The translations under genes and the position numbers were made by a program. From the NCBI GenBank assembly GCA_016841675.1, contig JAENYQ010000006.1, positions 19,893 to 83,892 on the forward strand: a DNA stretch of 64,000 nucleotides, given 5' to 3'. Under the pieces are notes generated by a model that did not search any database, was not told the DNA's origin, and worked only from the letters and a program-made list of their open reading frames with translations. Positions within the stretch are counted from its first letter, which is position 1. Every line of letters begins with the position of its first letter. Shown here in pieces: positions 50,175 through 58,381 of this stretch. The DNA is from Desulfotomaculum sp. GTDB taxonomy: Bacteria; Bacillota; Desulfotomaculia; Desulfotomaculales; Desulfallaceae.

Positions 50175-52238
50175 ATGGAAAAAATTCAAACTGACTGTGG
50201 CTTGTGCATTAACTGCTGTGGCATAGATTGCTATGTGGAAGATGGCAAGCTAGTTAAGGTTGAGGGCACGCCGGAGCACTGGTTGAATAAAGGGGAATTA
50301 TGCGCTAAAGCTAAATTTCTGGTGGAAGGAACCTATTCTCCTACCCGCTTAAAATACCCCATGAAGAAAGTTAACGGGAAATTCCAAAGAATATCCTGGG
50401 ATCAGGCATACGAAGAAATTGGCTCTAAATTATTGGAACTGAAGGAAAAATACGGAGCTCGCACCCTGGCTACCTGGACCGGTTCAGTGGGTGTCGAGCA
50501 CTTTGAGATGGCGGCTTTTAACCAGCGTTTAGCCAAAGCCTACGGTTCTCCTAACTTCTTTAATCCGGAAGGCATTTGCTTCCGCACCCGGATCCTGGCT
50601 CGCCAAATTACGTTTGGCCGCTATCCTGTGGAGCAGCCGCGGAATGCCAAATTGATCATTCTCTGGGGACATAATCCGGATGCTAGTTATTTCGTTATTG
50701 GCAAAGAAATCCGTGAAAGGCTCGAGAAAAAAGAAGTAGAGCTAGTGGTTATTGATGTGCGCCGGATTCCGCTGGCCAAAGAGGGCCTGTTTTTACAGCC
50801 CCGCCCGGGCACCGATGCTGCCATCGCACTGGCTATGATGAACACTATTATCGAAGAAGATCTTTACGATCATGAATTCGTTGAAAAATGGACTACAGGA
50901 TTTGATAAACTGGCAGAACACGTTAAGAAATACACACCGGAAAGAGCTGAGGAAATTAGTGGTGTGTCGGCTGAAGAAATAAGACGAGTCGCGCGGATGT
51001 TTGCTAATATCAAAGAGGCTGCCATTTTGGAAGGTGTGGGCCACCTGAACCAATATCAAAACGGCCTCCAGACTGAAAGATGTTTTTGCATTTTGATGGC
51101 CATTACCGGCAAAATCGATCGCCCGGGTGGATGGGTCACTTGCCCGCAAATTCGTCTGGCCGACCTGCGCGTGAAGGTAGAAGAAAAGAATCTAGGTTAC
51201 GATGAATACCCGGTATTCCACCAGTTCAACAAGCGCACTCCCCCATACGGTTCCGCATCTATGATGACGGAGGCGATGATTACAGAAAAACCGTACCCGA
51301 TCAAGGCCTTCATTAGCTCGGGCAGCAACCCGGCCCTGACCTTCCCCGATACCGGGCGTTTTTTAGAGGCTTTAAAAAATCTAGAACTATTTGTAAGTAT
51401 TGACCCGTATATGACCGAAACCAGTCGGCTGGCTGATTATGCTCTACCTGCCTGCACCTTCATAGAAGAGACCGGCGTAGGTGGTTTCCCCTATGCCATA
51501 TCACACTGCGTTCCCTATATCATGCTGCGCAAAAAAGTTATTGAGCCGCTTTATGAGAGCAAGCCGATCTGGCAAATCTGGAGCGAACTGGGGCATAAGA
51601 TGGGCTACGGCGAGTATTTCCCTTGGAAAACAGACGAAGAGGTAGCGAAACACCTTTTCTCCACATCCGGGGTCACGTATGAGCAACTGGTTGAACATCC
51701 TGAAGGTCTATATTTTGGCGAGATAGAATATGAGCTTTTTAACAGAGTCGGTTTTGCTACTAACAGCAAGAAAGTAGAACTCTATTCCGCAGAACTGGAA
51801 CGGTTAGGCGCAAGTGGTCTTCCGGAGCACGTCGAGCCGGAACAGAGCTATGTGGCAAATCCCGAGATAGCCAAGGAGTATCCGGAAACATTGCTCACCG
51901 GGGCCAGACATCAGGAATACATTGGAGCTCAAATGCATGATGTGCCCGGCCTGCGGGCGTTGATGACAGAACCGAAAGCAATGATCAATATTATCACCGC
52001 CAAAAAATATGATATTATAGATGGTGAATTGATCGGTGTGGAAACACCGCGCGGCAGGATCAAAATTAAAGCACAAGTAACCGAGGATATCAGGCCGGGT
52101 GCGGTGTCCATTCCCCACGGCTGGGCACAAGCCAATGTCAATATCCTGTTGGACGCTAAAGTTAGAGATGCAGTGTCAGGTTACATTACGATGAGGGGTA
52201 ACGCCTGTCGCCTCGTAAAAATAGATTCAAGTAGATAA
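50175..52238 (+). CDS. Solitary molybdopterin oxidoreductase (DMSO-reductase family; acetylene-hydratase-like size)
   Basis: 687 residues from ATG 50175 (GGAGG upstream). The N-terminal CGLCINCCGIDCYV ... GELCAK set holds one [4Fe-4S]. The family frame follows: PMKKVNGKFQRISWDQAYEE, LIILWGHNPDASY, VVIDVRRIPLAKEGLFLQPR PGTD, and a C-terminal pterin-binding domain ending TGARHQEYIGAQ ... RGRIKIKAQVTEDIRPGAV. The metal ligand appears to be Cys in PEGICFRTR. No signal peptide, Fe-S subunit or membrane anchor is adjacent, as in acetylene hydratase or some W hydratases/transhydroxylases. Control looks double: riboswitch plus TetR. Confidence 0.88.
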   Translation: MEKIQTDCGLCINCCGIDCYVEDGKLVKVEGTPEHWLNKGELCAKAKFLVEGTYSPTRLKYPMKKVNGKFQRISWDQAYEEIGSKLLELKEKYGARTLATWTGSVGVEHFEMAAFNQRLAKAYGSPNFFNPEGICFRTRILARQITFGRYPVEQPRNAKLIILWGHNPDASYFVIGKEIRERLEKKEVELVVIDVRRIPLAKEGLFLQPRPGTDAAIALAMMNTIIEEDLYDHEFVEKWTTGFDKLAEHVKKYTPERAEEISGVSAEEIRRVARMFANIKEAAILEGVGHLNQYQNGLQTERCFCILMAITGKIDRPGGWVTCPQIRLADLRVKVEEKNLGYDEYPVFHQFNKRTPPYGSASMMTEAMITEKPYPIKAFISSGSNPALTFPDTGRFLEALKNLELFVSIDPYMTETSRLADYALPACTFIEETGVGGFPYAISHCVPYIMLRKKVIEPLYESKPIWQIWSELGHKMGYGEYFPWKTDEEVAKHLFSTSGVTYEQLVEHPEGLYFGEIEYELFNRVGFATNSKKVELYSAELERLGASGLPEHVEPEQSYVANPEIAKEYPETLLTGARHQEYIGAQMHDVPGLRALMTEPKAMINIITAKKYDIIDGELIGVETPRGRIKIKAQVTEDIRPGAVSIPHGWAQANVNILLDAKVRDAVSGYITMRGNACRLVKIDSSR

Positions 52239-52298
52239 GTAAGCGTATTAACATAGGTTCTGTCTAGAACTAAGACCTTATACTTATGCTAAATTACA

Positions 52299-52347
52299 GA
52301 AAGCCGGCGTCATACAAAACCAATGGTTAAGTATGATGCCGGCTTTC
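52299..52347 (+). terminator. Terminator of the oxidoreductase gene
   Basis: GAAAGCCGGCGTCATAC ... GTATGATGCCGGCTTTC TTTAG: a 17 bp stem. Confidence 0.92.
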
Positions 52348-52364
52348 TTTAGTTTTAGTCTAGT

Positions 52365-52489
52365 TCTTTTCCACTGACGAAAATTTACTCATCAAGGAGG
52401 TACCCGTTACCTTAATTTTATCCGCTCTTTCTTTGTTAATTGGTACTACCGGAATTGTGAGCGCATTAATGTTGGGTTGGGCAATCCTA
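52365..52489 (+). pseudogene. Possible tupB-like permease remnant
   Basis: The plus frame reads FSTDENLLIKEVPVTLILSA LSLLIGTTGIVSALMLGWAI. A 40 bp near-identical piece (STGEDLLIKEVLVTLIL) lies at about 57190. The placement of (F/L)STG(D/E)-xx-LxxxxxVTL before a membrane helix resembles the N terminus of tungstate permeases. Too short for certainty. Confidence 0.3.
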
Positions 52490-53377
52490 TTATCGGTTCC
52501 CGGCCTCCAGGGCACAAAGAAACGAGTTTTCCGTCCACCGTCTGTAAATGCAGTTGAAACAGCTCTTGGTTTTTTCGCTGACCATCTCTTCCGGAACATC
52601 CGGCTTGAATTTGCCGCAGGCCTCGGTATTGGTCCGTTCATCACCGAACTGTCTCATTTCGCTTTTGTCCATGGTCAGCCATTGCCCATACTCTGCACCG
52701 GGTACAACCAAAAGGACAGGCCGGCCGTTATACAGTACCGGCTTGGCCTTCCACTTGATGGTGACAAGCTCCCGGTCAGCCAATGGTTTCATATCCGTGG
52801 TATATACCCCTGTAATCAGTTCTTCCCACATCAGCTCCGCTACGGTAAAGCTCATACCCTTCGTCATACGTCCGATACCGCCTTTTACTTCACCGTCATT
52901 ACCGTTCAGTCTAAGACCGACACCGGCCAGGGACCCGATTACACCATCACCGCTGCCCCCTTTTTCCGTTAAAAATACCCCGGTTTTGGCAGCCAGCCGG
53001 TAAGCCCGGTCTTTGTTCAGCACCTCACATTTCGCCTTGAAACCAAATTCAATCAGTTCCTCCCGGTGGTTGATGTTTTCCAGGTCGGCGATACATATCC
53101 CCGGGTCGGAACCGGCCGCGCTTTCCGACCCCAGGTATTCAGCCAGTTGCCATTTCAGTTGTTCATAGTATTGATACTCAACTTCGGTATTAAAGCACAT
53201 TGCACTGTTGTGGGAAGTGTATGGCACATCCGGATGCAACAGCAACTGGTGCCGGGTAACAAACCCACATTTACCCCAACCTTTTGTTTCAATCATCTGA
53301 AGCATTTCTGAAGCGATCCATCCTGTTCCCCTGGACTCAAGATTATCGGTATCGTCAATACAAATTAACAATCGCAT
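52490..53377 (-). CDS. TiaS-related 'IDDTD' protein with Cys-rich tail
   Basis: 295 residues opening MRLLICIDDTDNLESRGTGW, the phosphate/Mg-binding start of TiaS (archaeal tRNA-Ile agmatidine synthetase) and relatives. A central GGSGDGVIGSLAGVGLRLNG resembles the same family. The C terminus, CFNCIYRRWTENSFLCAL, has three cysteines. Bacteria use TilS instead of TiaS, so a tRNA role is doubtful. It is last in the direction of the FecBCD-like operon at 53.4-56.9 kb (55 bp gap) and may work with it. Confidence 0.65.
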   Translation of the reverse strand: MRLLICIDDTDNLESRGTGWIASEMLQMIETKGWGKCGFVTRHQLLLHPDVPYTSHNSAMCFNTEVEYQYYEQLKWQLAEYLGSESAAGSDPGICIADLENINHREELIEFGFKAKCEVLNKDRAYRLAAKTGVFLTEKGGSGDGVIGSLAGVGLRLNGNDGEVKGGIGRMTKGMSFTVAELMWEELITGVYTTDMKPLADRELVTIKWKAKPVLYNGRPVLLVVPGAEYGQWLTMDKSEMRQFGDERTNTEACGKFKPDVPEEMVSEKTKSCFNCIYRRWTENSFLCALEAGNR

Positions 53378-53432
53378 GAGCGTACCCTCTTTTTTCTATA
53401 GTTGCAGCAGGTTTAATCTTAAAACGTAAAAT

Positions 53433-54542
53433 TTAAATTCCCGGTCCACCCGATGGACTAATTTTCTTATACCCTTTGCCGGACAATATTTTAGCCAGTT
53501 GACTGTCCGAAAGCTCATAGTCAAAAAAGTTACGGTAAAAATCCCTGGTTTCCTTTTCTATATCAACGTCGCTGAATAACTCGGGGTAAACTGTTTTAGC
53601 CGTCCAAAGTATAGCCAGCGGTGTTTCGATGGAATTTGGGTGCCCCCATCTGGAAACGCCTAAAGGAAGGAGATAGATATGCCCTTCCCGGTATGCCCTG
53701 AGGTTATGGAGCTGTGGGCTTTGCTCGATGTAGGTCAGAACATCTTCACCGTTGATAAGAATATATTCGGGATTATGCTGCATTAATTCTTCCAGTGCAA
53801 TAAAGTGTTTACCCGTGATTGGAATGTCTTCCTGCTCGCCTAATAAGGCTACATTCTTTGTTCCCGCCAGATTGAACACATCCTCGGAAAGGGTGCCAGG
53901 TATATCGGTTCTTAATAACTCGTTCACGGCATGATAAATGGTTTTCTTTTCATTTTCGGGAATACCATTGGTTCTGTCAGCAACGAGATCGACGACAGAC
54001 TGCAAGTACTGGTTATAAGCGGCGGCTTCCTGCTCATTGCCGGTAATGGTACCCATCATCCCCATGATCCGCTGCTGCTCGGCTATGTTTTCGTAAGCAA
54101 TGGTAATAGTAGGTATCCCCAGTTTTTCTAATTTTTCCACGGTTACATCATCAAGCGTCACTTCCGGATTGGCGATTAATACTTCCGGTCTGGGCTTTTT
54201 GACCACTTCCTCAATGTTAAGGGTATTATTCCCTTTTACTATTCTGGCGTTCTGCAATTGAGGATATATTTCCATAAATAAAATGTCTTTGGTGTTACCG
54301 TCCGCCATTGTAACAACCTGATCCACCTCACCATACATTGCCAATATATGGGTGGCAACAGCGAAAAGGCTTCCGTAATATTCCGGATTTTGTTTCACTT
54401 TTACTTCCTTCCCTAAATAATCGGTCACGATCACATATCCTTCTTCCGGTGTTGTATCCGTGACGGTTGTTTGAGAACAACCGGCCAGAAAGGATGATAG
54501 TAAAAAAATTACAGCCAGCCAAGAGATAATTCCTTTATTCAT
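53433..54542 (-). CDS. FecB/BtuF-type ABC substrate-binding lipoprotein
   Basis: 369 residues from ATG 54542, which overlaps the ATPase stop as ATGA. Lipobox LAGC, then a class III binding-protein fold (YVIVTDYLGKEVKVKQNPEY, EVLIANPEVTLDDVTVEKLE, ITIAYENIAEQQRIMG). It ends YRNFFDYELSDSQLAKILSG, like its paralogue at 61.2 kb (YFETFYDYELSTAEAEKALAG). Ligand unknown: iron-siderophore, corrinoid or, by analogy to MolA, molybdate/tungstate. No riboswitch precedes this operon. Confidence 0.88.
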   Translation of the reverse strand: MNKGIISWLAVIFLLSSFLAGCSQTTVTDTTPEEGYVIVTDYLGKEVKVKQNPEYYGSLFAVATHILAMYGEVDQVVTMADGNTKDILFMEIYPQLQNARIVKGNNTLNIEEVVKKPRPEVLIANPEVTLDDVTVEKLEKLGIPTITIAYENIAEQQRIMGMMGTITGNEQEAAAYNQYLQSVVDLVADRTNGIPENEKKTIYHAVNELLRTDIPGTLSEDVFNLAGTKNVALLGEQEDIPITGKHFIALEELMQHNPEYILINGEDVLTYIEQSPQLHNLRAYREGHIYLLPLGVSRWGHPNSIETPLAILWTAKTVYPELFSDVDIEKETRDFYRNFFDYELSDSQLAKILSGKGYKKISPSGGPGI

Positions 54543-55360
54543 TGCCATTCGCCCCCCGTACAAAAATCTACAGGCACTAAATAATTAAGCACCCTGTCTC
54601 CATTAGAATCGCTAAATTTTTTGGTCCAAACCCGGAAAATTTTAGCCATGTTTTCCTGGTTCAAAACATCGGCGGGGAAACCAACCGCACCAAACGCCCC
54701 GTTTTCCATCAGTGCCACCCGGGTTGGTAATCCGCAATCTTCAAAAAAGTAGGCATGGTTTAGAAAATGAGTAGCCATGATTACGGATATACCCTGGTCT
54801 TTAATGATCTGGGCGATATATTTAATCACATTCAGTTCATGCCGGAAGTCCAGGTGAGATGTCGGTTCATCAAAGATAATTAGCCGGGCTTTCTGGGCTA
54901 TGGCCCGGGCAATTTTGATCAGCTGTGCTTCACCGCCGCTTAATTTGGTAAAGATGCGGTCTTTGAATTTATACATCCCCACACTGTTCAAGGCTTGTTC
55001 GGCAATATCGATATCTTCTTTGCCCGGCGAGGAAAACAACCCGGAGTAAGCCGTTCTGCCCATTAAAACGATCTCCAACACGGTATAGGGAAAAGTTCGA
55101 TCGCTTTTTTGGGATACATAGGCAATTCTTTGGGCCTTTTGAGCCGGGGACAATGTTAATGCATCGGCTCCGTCAATGAATACCTTACCCTCGTCCGGTT
55201 TGTTCAGCCCCAGTATGCAGTCCAGCATGGTTGTTTTTCCACACCCGTTGGGACCGAAAATGCAAAAAATTTCACCCTGTTCGACTGTAAAGCTGACTCC
55301 GTTTAAGATCTTTTGATCATGATAACTAAAACTCAGGTTTTCAACTTGTATTTTGGCCAT
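54539..55360 (-). CDS. FecE/BtuD-type ABC ATPase
   Basis: 273 residues, started in a TAATG overlap with the permease. Walker A GPNGCGKTT, signature LSGGEAQLIKIARAI, Walker B LIIFDEPTSHLD, then the H-loop region IMATHFLNHAY. Powers the permease at 55.4 kb. Confidence 0.93.
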   Translation of the reverse strand: MAKIQVENLSFSYHDQKILNGVSFTVEQGEIFCIFGPNGCGKTTMLDCILGLNKPDEGKVFIDGADALTLSPAQKAQRIAYVSQKSDRTFPYTVLEIVLMGRTAYSGLFSSPGKEDIDIAEQALNSVGMYKFKDRIFTKLSGGEAQLIKIARAIAQKARLIIFDEPTSHLDFRHELNVIKYIAQIIKDQGISVIMATHFLNHAYFFEDCGLPTRVALMENGAFGAVGFPADVLNQENMAKIFRVWTKKFSDSNGDRVLNYLVPVDFCTGGEWQ

Positions 55361-56379
55361 TACCAACTTCCGCCCCCCTTCGTTCGCTTAAGAATGACAA
55401 TGAAGAACGGCCCGCCTACCAGGGCCGTCAGAACGCCGAGGGGAATTTCGGTACTGACGATGCTGCGGGCAATCAAGTCTACAATTAAGAGAAAACAACC
55501 GCCTACAGATAAACAGACCGGCAATAAAATACGGTTATCGTTGCCGACAAGCATTCTTACAATATGGGGAATAATCAAGCCAATCCAACCGATGGTACCG
55601 CTGACGCAGACAGCGCCGGCGGTGGCAATCGAAGTACAGATAATAATAATCACCCGGCATAAACCCGTATTTACGCCCAATGTATTTGCTTCTCGCTCGC
55701 CTAGGGAAAGTACATTAACCCGCCAACGGACAAGCATGATACCGGTGACCCCAATAGTAATCGGGATCAGGGCCACCGTCATGTCTTCAAAATTAGCCCT
55801 GCTCAAGCTGCCCATGAGCCAAAATGTAATGGTGGGGAGTTTTTCCATTGGGTCGGCAACAAATTTCAAAAATGAGATCAAGGCGCTAAAAATAGATGAT
55901 ATGATGACTCCGCCCAAAACCAGGGTTACCGTTGGTGCCGAATCATATATTTTACCAGTTAAAAAGCTTAACAACACGGCCAGGATCCCAAAACAAAAAG
56001 ACAAGGTGTAAATCATAAAAGAGTGGTGAAAGAAAACAATCCCCAGGCAAGCGCCAAAGCCAGCGCCTGCGCTGACCCCCAGCATACCCGAATCAACCAG
56101 GGGATTCCTGAACATGCCCTGGAGAGCACCACCACAAATAGACAGTGCTCCTCCGACAACAAAGGCCAGCAGAGCCCGCGGCAATCTAATGTCAAAAACC
56201 AGGGCATATTCAATGGCTCGTTCAGGATCGGAAATCCACTTTTCTCTTTCGATTAGAATGGACAAAATATCGATGATTTTCAAATCATATCTTCCCACAA
56301 ATAAGGAAAGGAGAATTAACATGATTGGTAAAACAAGGCAGGCTAAAGCAACAAACTTGGTGTAGCTTTTATTGAGCAT
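55360..56379 (-). CDS. FecCD/BtuC-type ABC permease
   Basis: 339 residues with about ten membrane helices. FecCD blocks: DIRLPRALLAFVVGGALSIC GGALQGMFRNPLVDSGMLGV SAGAGFGA, and GTIGWIGLIIPHIVRMLVGNDNR near the end. Overlaps the Ig-like protein gene by 11 bp and the ATPase by TAATG. Confidence 0.94.
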   Translation of the reverse strand: MLNKSYTKFVALACLVLPIMLILLSLFVGRYDLKIIDILSILIEREKWISDPERAIEYALVFDIRLPRALLAFVVGGALSICGGALQGMFRNPLVDSGMLGVSAGAGFGACLGIVFFHHSFMIYTLSFCFGILAVLLSFLTGKIYDSAPTVTLVLGGVIISSIFSALISFLKFVADPMEKLPTITFWLMGSLSRANFEDMTVALIPITIGVTGIMLVRWRVNVLSLGEREANTLGVNTGLCRVIIIICTSIATAGAVCVSGTIGWIGLIIPHIVRMLVGNDNRILLPVCLSVGGCFLLIVDLIARSIVSTEIPLGVLTALVGGPFFIVILKRTKGGGSW

Positions 56380-56953
56380 TATTTTTCCTTTTGATCAATG
56401 CAAATGCTGCCGCGGCAACAACAACCAGGGCTATAACGGCAATCCACCATTGGGATGGGTTACTATCGGTTGACGCAGAGTCACTGCCGGTTACCTCCGA
56501 TATATACCCCGGTGTTGAAAAAGTGTATTTAATTTCTTGACCCAAAATGTCGCCGTTTTTGGGCTGCAAATTCGGGCTGATGGTAATTGTATATTCCTCC
56601 GCCTCTTTAAAGGCCTCTGGTTTAATAATAATGTCATTTCTCTTTTCCCTTTCCAGTTGATCGTCAAAGGTGACGACTTCAAAGGGGACGGCATTGCCGC
56701 TTGAGTCAACCATGGAAAAACATTGGCGATTGTTTTCAACTATTGCGATATTGGCGACATTTTTACTAAAAACGAATTTAATCTCCCGGTCAATATTTAC
56801 GTTTTTCTCCCCGTCATCTACAGTGGATGAAACAATATCAAACGCGTTATTATTTGCTCCCCCTGAACCGTCTCCCGCGGCCAAGACTGTAAGAGAAGGC
56901 CATCCCAATAGTAAAATAATTATTAAAAACGATAATTTAAATATTTTTTTCAT
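56369..56953 (-). CDS. Secreted Ig-like (Big_5-type) surface protein, membrane anchored
   Basis: 194 residues: signal peptide MKKIFKLSFLIIILLLGW..VLAAGD, a central beta-domain with VSSTVDDGEKNVNIDREIKF VFSKNV and YTITISPNLQPKNGDIL, a Ser-rich linker and a C-terminal membrane helix with KRKNNAQ. It heads the FecBCD-like operon, so it could be a cell-surface receptor that passes ligand to the lipoprotein. Function inferred from context. Confidence 0.8.
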   Translation of the reverse strand: MKKIFKLSFLIIILLLGWPSLTVLAAGDGSGGANNNAFDIVSSTVDDGEKNVNIDREIKFVFSKNVANIAIVENNRQCFSMVDSSGNAVPFEVVTFDDQLEREKRNDIIIKPEAFKEAEEYTITISPNLQPKNGDILGQEIKYTFSTPGYISEVTGSDSASTDSNPSQWWIAVIALVVVAAAAFALIKRKNNAQ

Positions 56954-57282
56954 TCTAGCTAACTCCTTAATTGTTTTTAGACTTTGATTTTAAAACTGTT
57001 TTTTATGGTTTTGTTATCCTATGCCTTACCCCAAGTTACAATAATCAGCACTTAGCACCCCCAGTATCAATTATTTAATTCATTACATAATTCCCAATGG
57101 GTCAGTTGATTACAAGGCCGTTATGCTGGAAAAAGCATATTGCTGGCATAGTATCTTTGCTGCTGGAACAAAAAAATCATTATCATTTTTCAATGTCTTT
57201 TCCACCGGCGAAGATTTGCTCATCAAGGAGGTACTCGTTACCTTAATTTTAAATAATTGATGAAATAGGCAAGGTTTCCGTG
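56954..57282. other. Non-coding gap with a tupB-like scrap
   Basis: At about 57190-57255 the plus strand reads FNVFSTGEDLLIKEVLVTLIL and stops, matching the scrap at 52365. Nothing else coding is seen. Confidence 0.35.
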
Positions 57283-57345
57283 CTAAAGCGGTAGCCCGGC
57301 CAGCATTAAAGCCGCCCCGAATTCTCCCAACGCCCTGGCTTGCAT
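57283..57345 (-). pseudogene. modB: modB remnant
   Basis: MQARALGEFGAALMLAGLPL followed by stop reproduces the ModB signature ARALGEFGATLMVAG of the intact copy at 38.6 kb. Only 20 residues remain, directly after the small membrane protein gene. Confidence 0.75.
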
Positions 57346-57357
57346 AGTCCTCTCTTT

Positions 57358-57525
57358 TTAAATAAGAGCCTTTATGAAGGTCGTTTCAAACTCTTGGTCC
57401 CAAGATTCGGCACACACGCCTTGATGCCAAAAAAAGTTTTCCAGGACCATATGAACCGCCAGTGAAGAAGCGGTCAATATGATTACCGGCATCAATATGC
57501 CTGAATATATTAAAATGATATCCAA
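57358..57525 (-). CDS. Small membrane protein, relative of the one upstream of modA (not in ORF track)
   Basis: 55 residues, TTG start 57525, 3 bp after the radical SAM stop. A hydrophobic helix (LIYSGILMPVIILTASSLAV), then VLENFFWHQG... and an end in FETTFIKALI. It resembles the 57-residue protein at 39985-40158 in size, topology and C-terminal pattern, and like it sits next to mod sequence. Confidence 0.65.
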   Translation of the reverse strand: MDIILIYSGILMPVIILTASSLAVHMVLENFFWHQGVCAESWDQEFETTFIKALI

Positions 57526-57528
57526 CGC

Positions 57529-58350
57529 CTATCCCACCCTATGGAAAAGCTTTTTAAAATAGGCGGCGTTCTTGACCGTAACAGGGGAAAAAATATTAAC
57601 CCCCGCATCAACCCAAAACGACGCTTTTGCTTCAGGAAAACATCTCGCCCTGATATCAATTCCCGCTCCCGCTATACTTCTCATATACTGTATAAATTTA
57701 ATTGCCCCAGTTTCATCACCCGGCATTAAACCGGCCATCGGTGAACCGGCGGCAAATGCAGGGTCAAACAGAGAAATATGCACGGCTTCCACCTGAAGGT
57801 CCTTAAAAATTTGGGCTGCCTCCCGGTAGTCGCCCTGTTTTTCACCAATCCCCACTATTATGCCGCTCTCTACCTCCAGGTCAATATCTTTGCACTCTCT
57901 AATGGTATTAATCCTTTCATCCAGCGAATCACCGGGCTTAACTTTGTTAAAAAGCTCCCTGTTTACTGTTTCCAGCTTACACGTGTACCTGTCTACACCG
58001 GCGTTTTTAAGTCTCACCAAAGAATCACGGTCCAGTTCGCCAAAGGCCACCATCACTTTCAGCTTTGTATTAATCTTGATTAGCTTAATATAATCGGTTA
58101 TCCCTTTGGGCAAACGCTTGCCCAACCAGCCTGTAACCAGGAAGACCCAGTCCACGCCTGCTTCCTCGAGCTCCCGGGCCTGCCTTAAGACTTCGCCTTT
58201 GCCAGTGAAAAAAGAAGCGTCCACCAGCCTTATATCAGCCACGCTATTACCCTGATGAATGAAGCCGCAGTACAAGCAAGGTTTTTTACGAATACAAAGA
58301 TTGCTTACCTTAATCACGCCGCAGAGCTTAATTTTTTTCTTACTTTCCAT
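57529..58350 (-). CDS. Radical SAM protein with CX5CX2C motif (HmdB/HcgA-like)
   Basis: 273 residues from ATG 58350 (GAGGTGAC upstream). BioB/HydE-like barrel, but the cluster motif is CIRKKPCLYC: C-x5-C-x2-C rather than CxxxCxxC. The spacing is known from HmdB, tied to the [Fe]-hydrogenase cofactor in methanogens. Other blocks: VDWVFLVTGWLGKRLP, DRYTCKLETVNRELFNKVKP GDSLDERI, GIIVGIGEKQGDY. No hmd or hcg genes are here. It follows the TrmO-FmdE fusion, possibly in the riboswitch-controlled operon. Confidence 0.8.
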   Translation of the reverse strand: MESKKKIKLCGVIKVSNLCIRKKPCLYCGFIHQGNSVADIRLVDASFFTGKGEVLRQARELEEAGVDWVFLVTGWLGKRLPKGITDYIKLIKINTKLKVMVAFGELDRDSLVRLKNAGVDRYTCKLETVNRELFNKVKPGDSLDERINTIRECKDIDLEVESGIIVGIGEKQGDYREAAQIFKDLQVEAVHISLFDPAFAAGSPMAGLMPGDETGAIKFIQYMRSIAGAGIDIRARCFPEAKASFWVDAGVNIFSPVTVKNAAYFKKLFHRVG

Positions 58351-58381
58351 ATAAAAAGTCACCTCAAAACAGGTTGTGTCT

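Noticed and set aside
52433-52972. 179-codon plus-strand ORF opposite the IDDTD gene
   Set aside because: Most of it is a shadow of the minus-strand gene; only the first ~20 codons may belong to an old permease scrap.
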